From Granulicella mallensis (GTDB taxonomy: Bacteria > Acidobacteriota > Terriglobia > Terriglobales > Acidobacteriaceae), in NCBI RefSeq assembly GCF_014203225.1, contig NZ_JACHIO010000008.1, positions 1 through 64,000 of the forward strand: a stretch of 64,000 nt of DNA, given 5' to 3'. The translations under genes and the position numbers were made by a program. Position 1 is the stretch's first letter; each line of letters opens with the position of its first letter. Shown here in pieces: positions 59,124 to 64,000 of the stretch. The notes under the pieces were generated by a model. The model was not told the DNA's origin. It searched no databases and saw nothing but the letters and a program-made list of their open reading frames with translations.

Positions 59124-59235
59124 TACGTTGAATCCGGGCCTACCGACATGCAATGACGATATTGTGACATTGCAGTGACAACTTGAGCCATGTTCAGAAC
59201 TAGCCTCATCTTTGAGTCTTGGCAAAGGAGATTTG

Positions 59236-60189
59236 ATGGCCGCCACGAGCGAACGATTTGTTGATTGCGATCCCGAGTTATTTACCAAGAACTTTAATCG
59301 CCTGCCGCATGAAGTTCAACACAATCTATCCACCAATTCTCTCTTTCAGCTCTCTGCGCTCGCTGAACTATCACAACGTGTTGCCAGCCGGGAACGTCCT
59401 CATCATTCTCAAGGCGACATTCACATCGATGAAGGAACAGCAGAATCGATGTCCAGTTCCAACCTGCGCGACCAAGCAAAGACAAGAGCCCCGGAATTGG
59501 TGGAGAAGATTGAACAAGGGCAAACCTGGATCATCCTCAAACATATTGAAAGAGAACCCGGGTACAAGGAGATCTTCGAAAACTGCATCTCTGACATCAT
59601 GCGGCTTACCGGCAAGCAACTTCTGGAGCAGGTGAAGTGGTTCGAAGCGATCCTCTTTATCACTTCACCCAACCGGGTCACGGATTATCATATCGACCGT
59701 GAATGCTCCTGGCTCCTCCAGATTCAGGGCAATAAGGACATGCATTTTTTCAACCGGGCTGATAAAGATGTGCTTCCGGATGAAGAGCTGGAACAATACT
59801 GGATGGGAAACAATCTTGCCTCCGCTTACAAACCCCAGTTCGAGTCGCGTGCGATGGTTTTTCGTCTGCGGCCCGGAGTTGGCGTTCATAGTCCGGTAAA
59901 TACTCCTCACTGGCTGCAAAATGGCGACAACGTCTCTATCTCGTTGAATATAAATTTTCAATTTCACGAAGGAGCCTGGGAGAACCTTTTCCGAGCGAAT
60001 CATTATCTTCGCCGCGTCGGTCTGACACCATCCTCTCCCGGCAAATATCCTTTGGCGGACAATGCCAAGAGGCACACCTATACAGCGCTTCAAGATGTAC
60101 GGCGTCTCTTAAAGGGTCAGCCTCGCGTTCCTGCCACAGAGGCTCGGAAGCAATATCATCAAATCGTGAAGATGCTCGCTTCACGATAG
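59236..60189 (+). CDS. Cupin/JmjC-like protein, possible Fe(II)/2OG oxygenase
   Basis: 317 residues from the ATG at 59236 with AAAGGAGA upstream. Seen: a helical first part, then a cupin-like beta-barrel: FITSPNRVTDYHIDRECSWL with the H-x-D metal pair, LLQIQGNKDMHFFNR, and a distal His in GVGVHSPVNTPHWLQNGDNV. The strand order and HxD...H triad resemble JmjC/cupin-8 hydroxylases. Known relatives hydroxylate proteins or small molecules; some are only called cupin-like. With the upstream methyltransferase this suggests a small-molecule or glycan modification set. A long hairpin follows at 60308-60390. Confidence 0.65.
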   Translation: MAATSERFVDCDPELFTKNFNRLPHEVQHNLSTNSLFQLSALAELSQRVASRERPHHSQGDIHIDEGTAESMSSSNLRDQAKTRAPELVEKIEQGQTWIILKHIEREPGYKEIFENCISDIMRLTGKQLLEQVKWFEAILFITSPNRVTDYHIDRECSWLLQIQGNKDMHFFNRADKDVLPDEELEQYWMGNNLASAYKPQFESRAMVFRLRPGVGVHSPVNTPHWLQNGDNVSISLNINFQFHEGAWENLFRANHYLRRVGLTPSSPGKYPLADNAKRHTYTALQDVRRLLKGQPRVPATEARKQYHQIVKMLASR

Positions 60190-60307
60190 TTTTACTCCGC
60201 GGGCTAGGCAGCCGATCTGTTTGCTATTTCTTAATTAAGAGACAGATCTGGGACGCCAACCTTTCTTTCAATTACTTAGCGGCCCTCTAGATGTCGATAC
60301 AGCCAAA

Positions 60308-60390
60308 CAGCATGCGGTCGAAGAGCAACGCGTCGATTCTACGAAGTGGTTTCTTCGAGAACCGACGCGTTGCCCTTCGACCGTATGCTG
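60308..60390. terminator. Long hairpin between convergent genes
   Basis: CAGCATGCGGTCGAAGAGCA (from 60308) pairs with the complementary run ending CGACCGTATGCTG at 60390. Arms are about 33 nt with around four mismatches, closed by a short loop near TTTCTTCG. It lies in the gap 60190-60447, where both flanking genes end; no gene is seen there. Confidence 0.65.
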
Positions 60391-60447
60391 ACGGTGTGAA
60401 CTTGCCAGCAAGCTTCAAAGACCTGGCAATGCTGGCGATGCCATCCT

Positions 60448-62241
60448 TCAGTTCGGCTGCCAGTAGTTGGTCAGGCAGCTAGCGGCAGGCAGCGCCGAGG
60501 TATTGAAGACGGTATCCGGTTCATGTCCGCAGACAGTGACAGCGGAGGGCCGGTCCAGCGGTGGCTGCTCCGAGGCCGGATAGTAGCTGAGGCTCGCATT
60601 GAACCAGGCAGAGACGACAGACGCTCCGTTACCGATGTTCTGACCGAAGGGCTGATTGATCGCTCCGTTGTCGAACAACATCTCCGTGCGCGACCCCATT
60701 ACCGCATGCAGCCCCTGAAAGACTTTGAACCACGGCGTCCACCACTCTGCGTTGTCTTCCGCGGAAGGAACGACATCGCAGGAATGGATAATCCAGTAGT
60801 CCAGCTTGCCGTGGTTCGCGGCTCCGTAGCCTTCGGTCGCAGGAATGTCATTGATGTGGACTACGTCACAGCAATTCGACTCTGTCGTAAACTCCCACGG
60901 AGAGCCATGTGCCTCCGTCAAAGCCACGTTTACATTGTTGACGAAAGACTGCTCGTCCGTGGTGTAAACGAAAGGCTCTGCCCAGTAGTACTGAGAGTTG
61001 GTGAACTGGCTGGCATTATGCGAGCTCTGCAGCCCGCTCCAGAATCCGTTGGCCTCGGAGACGAAGCCCGACTGTGCGTCGCGGACCACATACCTGCCAA
61101 CCGTCGGATCTCCTGCAGGAATAACAGCCTGCCTCAGAGCGGAACGATTCGCAGGCGCGGCAGAAGGCGCAGGTCCGGAGCCTGGAACAAGTTCGGCCGG
61201 GAGCTGCCCGTCGCCATAGGCCATGTACGTTGCAACGTAGTCGGTGGTTTGGAGCAGTTGTGCATCGGCGCCTGCCGATGGAAGCGGATGCAGACGCGAC
61301 ACTACCCGATAGACGGGAGTCATGGAGTCCAGATTGCCGTCGTAATAGGCGATCTCAACGGAGATGACTTCGACATTCGAGTTACTCGTCAAAGGTTTCA
61401 GCGTCTCCGAAAGTGCTTCCTGAATCTGGGCTTTACTGCGACGCTCCGTCACGGTGGCTGCAAAGCTTCCGGCCTTCCAACGATTGACTAGCCCATAGAC
61501 ATTGCCATCGGTACCAATGGCAACCGCTGCGTGGGATCCAGTGCCATATACCTTGTAACCACTTACAGTGCGAGAGACTGCCACGTAGGTGAGATAGAGT
61601 TTCACGGCAGAGACCGTAGGTTGTCCGCCGCTGGAGGCAAGTTGTGCTGTGCTTCCAACAACAGGACGCGGGACGCCCAGTGTGTACTGCGTTACATCCT
61701 TGGGAAGAATCTCTGAGCTTGCAAAGATCTGCCGAGCCAACGTCGAAGCCTGCGTCAGATGTTCATCCCTGGCGCCGGCATAAGTGACCGTAGGAAGCTT
61801 ATCGAACTGCGGAAGAATCTGGGACTCACCGGTCTGCGTATCCCAGGAGGCAATCAGATGATCTTCCTGCACAAGACCTACAGAGGTCTCCGGCGCAGCC
61901 TTCAACTCGGGAAGTGTGCTGTGAGCGAGTGGCTGAATATCCTCTATCTTAGCTCCTACCTTGACCAGGCTTGAGCGCAGGAACGTATCCGGTGGCGCCT
62001 GCACAGTAAGCTTGACTACCCGTAGCGAAGATGGCACCGCTGGAATCAGTGTTGAGGGGAAAGTGATCTTGCCGCCTGTAGTTCTTATTGCTACTGGCAG
62101 TGTCGGCACTCTGCGTGTGGGCGTCTGACTCACGGCATAACCTAAGAGTACGGGTCCCATCAAAATCAGGCCCACGAATATCTTTGCGCCGAGGAGCACA
62201 AAGTCAGGGCGTGTCCTGCGCAATGCGTTATATGAATGCAT
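60448..62241 (-). CDS. DUF6345-like secreted protein
   Basis: 597 residues. Seen: an N-terminal hydrophobic segment (about 13-38, FVLLGAKIFVGLILMGPVLL), a two-part lead with alternating beta-like text, a Pro/Ala linker (GSGPAPSAAPANRSA, about 355-370), and a C-terminal domain about 385-560 with DVVHINDIPATEGYGAANHG, WIIHSCDVVPS (His486, Cys488), WWTPWFKVFQGLHAVMGSRT and NIGNGASVVSAWFNA. I match this domain to DUF6345 from memory. A conserved His followed by Cys at a strand end recalls caspase-like peptidases, but catalytic function is a guess. It is the last gene of a three-gene minus-strand run. Confidence 0.6.
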   Translation of the reverse strand: MHSYNALRRTRPDFVLLGAKIFVGLILMGPVLLGYAVSQTPTRRVPTLPVAIRTTGGKITFPSTLIPAVPSSLRVVKLTVQAPPDTFLRSSLVKVGAKIEDIQPLAHSTLPELKAAPETSVGLVQEDHLIASWDTQTGESQILPQFDKLPTVTYAGARDEHLTQASTLARQIFASSEILPKDVTQYTLGVPRPVVGSTAQLASSGGQPTVSAVKLYLTYVAVSRTVSGYKVYGTGSHAAVAIGTDGNVYGLVNRWKAGSFAATVTERRSKAQIQEALSETLKPLTSNSNVEVISVEIAYYDGNLDSMTPVYRVVSRLHPLPSAGADAQLLQTTDYVATYMAYGDGQLPAELVPGSGPAPSAAPANRSALRQAVIPAGDPTVGRYVVRDAQSGFVSEANGFWSGLQSSHNASQFTNSQYYWAEPFVYTTDEQSFVNNVNVALTEAHGSPWEFTTESNCCDVVHINDIPATEGYGAANHGKLDYWIIHSCDVVPSAEDNAEWWTPWFKVFQGLHAVMGSRTEMLFDNGAINQPFGQNIGNGASVVSAWFNASLSYYPASEQPPLDRPSAVTVCGHEPDTVFNTSALPAASCLTNYWQPN

Positions 62242-62396
62242 GGTGATTCTCCTTTGCAGGGACGTCCCATAAAAATTGCGCCGCAGTGCGACACTCAGTT
62301 TGTAATCCCTGTTATCTGGATAGTGCTGATAAGTCAGACATCGTTACATCTAGAAATTTCTTTTTTGCGATGCTTGCTCTATGGCTCACCGCAGAT

Positions 62397-62831
62397 CTAT
62401 TGCTCAGTAGCTCTACCCGCCGGAACGGTTAAGGATGCCATCTGCTCATCACGCACAAACTCATCCGTGACGATCTGATCGCACCGCATGCAGGCTGCCC
62501 TACCGCGCTGGCTGAACCACCGGCAGTTTGCACGGATGGCACAAGACGGCAGTGCGGAATCGGTTGCAGGCATGATCTGAACGATGCGGTCCACAAGGGT
62601 GCAGTCCGTTCCATTGAAGTGACCACAGGCTCCTCCCTGACAAGGTGCAGAGATACGAAGCACCTGGGTAGGCAGAAGCGGAGCTGTCATAGCGAGCAGC
62701 TCCGGTGTTACCGGCTCGGGGGTGGAGAGATGCTGGATCTTGCCGGATGCAGCATCCACAACACCGTGGATAACCGCACCCGGCATCGCGGGTTGAGCAC
62801 TTGGACACTGAACTACGCTCGGCCCCTTCAC
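62397..62831 (-). CDS. Eight-cysteine small protein
   Basis: 144 residues from a GTG with AAGGAG 9 nt upstream; the TAG of the previous gene lies 2 nt before the start, so translation is coupled. Family not recognised. Seen: Cys9, then a C-terminal cluster with Cys64, 69, 77, 97, 103, 114 and 117: CQGGACGHFNGTDCTLVDRI and LPSCAIRANCRWFSQRG, ending AACMRCDQIVT. The spacing, including a CxxC, suggests a metal or iron-sulfur site. No signal peptide or membrane helix is seen. It sits 155 nt upstream of the DUF6345-like gene on the same strand. Confidence 0.65.
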   Translation of the reverse strand: MKGPSVVQCPSAQPAMPGAVIHGVVDAASGKIQHLSTPEPVTPELLAMTAPLLPTQVLRISAPCQGGACGHFNGTDCTLVDRIVQIMPATDSALPSCAIRANCRWFSQRGRAACMRCDQIVTDEFVRDEQMASLTVPAGRATEQ

Positions 62832-62833
62832 GG

Positions 62834-63079
62834 CTAGATCTCCTTAAGCGTTGAAGGATTGCGAAGGGCTTCGAGGTCATGCGCAGCATAACCAAGTGGT
62901 TTTAATTTCACAACTTCGGTGCGCTCTGCCAGTCCCAGTGCGGGCTCCGGATAGATACCGATCGTGAAGGGTTTGTGAAGCAAGGTCTGCAACGTCTCGT
63001 CTGTAATCTGCTTGGTGGCGATTGCGTGTTTAACGGCTGCCGCAATCAGATCGGGCAATTCACTGGTTTTAATCGACAT
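62834..63079 (-). CDS. 81-residue protein heading the minus-strand run
   Basis: Starts at the ATG at 63079, with AAGGAG about 8 nt upstream; the frame is open to 63121 but that start lacks a ribosome site. Family not recognised. Seen: an amphipathic first half (LPDLIAAAVKHAIATKQITD), then PFTIGIYPEPALGL and a charged end. No cysteine, no membrane helix. Size, position just before a Cys-rich partner and a helical front would suit a leader-bearing peptide or a small binding protein; neither is shown. Co-transcribed with the eight-cysteine gene. Confidence 0.6.
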   Translation of the reverse strand: MSIKTSELPDLIAAAVKHAIATKQITDETLQTLLHKPFTIGIYPEPALGLAERTEVVKLKPLGYAAHDLEALRNPSTLKEI

Positions 63080-63238
63080 CACTCTCTCCTTGGCCAGGGC
63101 TTTCCATCTGGCCGAAGCCAAGCCCCGGTTCCCTGTTGTTTGAATGGTGTAGCGGAGAGGAGGAGCGTTACAGATTAACTGAAAAATAAGAACTGGTGTG
63201 GTGAGTCATTAGTTCCTTGAAGAAGGATGTCTGTTCAG

Positions 63239-63466
63239 CGAAGCGCATTCCGTGACGCTTCAGTGTCGCGGGGCGGAGGGAGCCGTAGCCTTTAGGCTAC
63301 GGATAAGGGGCAGGCGAGAATTGGACTTCAGCCCCAGGCCTTTTGCTCGCAGCCCAAAGAAGGCCCGGGCCTAAAGGCCACATCTTTGCTAAGCCTCTAT
63401 TCCGTAGCCTGAAGGCTACGGCTCCCTCCGTCTCCCTGATGCTGAAGCATCAGGGAATGCGCTTCG
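63239..63466. repeat. Long imperfect inverted repeat, about 65-nt arms
   Basis: Arms 63239-63302 and 63402-63466 share CGAAGCGCATTCC, TGACGCTTCAG-like and CGGAGGGAGCCGTAGCC stretches in inverted orientation; each arm also holds a self-complementary GTAGCCTTNAGGCTAC. The 100-nt centre contains GGCCTTTTG and GGGCCTAAAGGCC. Non-coding, in the divergent gap 63080-63654, so not a simple terminator. Confidence 0.75.
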
Positions 63467-63654
63467 CGCTATAGGTGGTCGCACTGATTCTTCAACGAAC
63501 TAAACACTCACCACTCTGCCTACTTCAATCCCTTTGCATCGCTTCACCCAGTCGATGTGTTTGCGAATATTTCTCGCTAACACTGAAACGCTTTGCGATG
63601 ACTCATCACTATGAAGACATCGCCTGCAAAGGTAGATCTATCTGGAGAAACCCA

Positions 63655-64000
63655 ATGCCAACCACAACACAACTCGCCACCGGCCTCGGCGGCGCAATTG
63701 GATGCGATTTTCGCAACGCACAACAACAACTTGTTTTCGTGGAGTACTCGGGAAAGCTGTCCGCAGTCAACCTGTTCCCTGCCGCGACCACCGTAGACAG
63801 TGGCACGAATACAGTGTTGAAAGGTACCTTTACCTTTGACTTCGATACCGGCGTCCAGGGCGGACCTGCAGCGAGTGCCGATGTCCAGTGGGTGCAGGAC
63901 ACTACCGTCATACGCCAGATGGCGCCACTCAACAGTGCCAAAATCATCAACCTGGGAGCCGTAAGCTTCAACGGTATTACCGCGGCCAATCTGCAGGACC
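63655..64000 (+). CDS. Beta-rich protein, cut by the right edge
   Basis: An open frame from the ATG at 63655 (GGAGAAACCC upstream) runs to the window end: 115 complete codons without a stop. Seen: it opens MPTTTQLATGLGGAIG, then DFRNAQQQLVFVEYSGKLSA, VNLFPAATTVDSG, a stretch of alternating polar and hydrophobic residues (GTFTFDFDTGVQGG), and MAPLNSAKIINLGAVSFNGI. No signal peptide in the part seen. I recall similar text in repeat-bearing hypothetical proteins of soil bacteria but cannot name a family. It diverges from the 81-residue gene and may belong to the same locus. Confidence 0.6.
   Translation, partial: MPTTTQLATGLGGAIGCDFRNAQQQLVFVEYSGKLSAVNLFPAATTVDSGTNTVLKGTFTFDFDTGVQGGPAASADVQWVQDTTVIRQMAPLNSAKIINLGAVSFNGITAANLQD

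Noticed and set aside
61050-61491. Plus-strand frames opposite the DUF6345-like gene
   Set aside because: Shadows: the minus-strand gene has a membrane signal and domain-like text.

Overview
The window reads as chromosomal DNA of a soil acidobacterium of the Terriglobus/Granulicella/Edaphobacter type. This is inferred from family content, not from a marker gene: a TIGR03435-type protein, two very large TonB-dependent receptors with an N-terminal carboxypeptidase-regulatory-like domain, many short dispersed palindromic repeats between genes, and moderately high GC. No phage, plasmid replication or CRISPR genes are visible.

Layout. 0-2.3 kb: a worn edge with the first codons of an IS630-type transposase, an RHS-core fragment, a small overlapping membrane protein and a broken second RHS-type C-terminal cassette. 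2.8-15 kb: mostly housekeeping genes (TIGR03435 protein, polyprenyl-phosphate sugar transferase, SppA, HU, a polyproline beta-propeller lipoprotein, an ABC exporter, PgeF, and fused AroD-AroE with a histone-H1-like tail). 15.4-21.1 kb: a heavy-metal RND efflux operon (adaptor, CzcA-type pump, TolC-type channel). 21.2-27.7 kb: M3 peptidase, VKOR, a small coiled-coil protein, an alpha/beta hydrolase, threonine dehydratase and an SH3-like envelope protein.

27.7-44 kb is a glycan-use region. One minus-strand run encodes a TonB-dependent receptor, a type I sulfatase and a formylglycine-generating enzyme that could mature that sulfatase. Next to it a LacI regulator diverges from a second receptor, two tandem GH39-like hydrolases and a glucoamylase-like (PF10091) enzyme, with paired LacI-type operators in the divergent promoter region. 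44-53 kb holds a MITE-like element against a LysR remnant, a methyltransferase, and a LysR regulator diverging from a three-gene HAE1-type RND efflux operon. 53-56 kb holds ligA, the YggX gene and a tRNA-Pro(GGG).

Downstream of the tRNA, 56.7-60.2 kb looks like acquired DNA (flavin-reductase-like protein, putative sugar O-methyltransferase, cupin/JmjC-like protein). 60.4-64 kb carries the least understood locus: an 81-residue protein, an eight-cysteine protein and a secreted DUF6345-like protein in one minus-strand run, diverging from a gene cut by the right edge. Two architectural themes recur: long hairpins at nearly every convergent gene junction, and TANNNT hexamers 7-9 nt before start codons that lack a Shine-Dalgarno sequence, suggesting leaderless transcripts.
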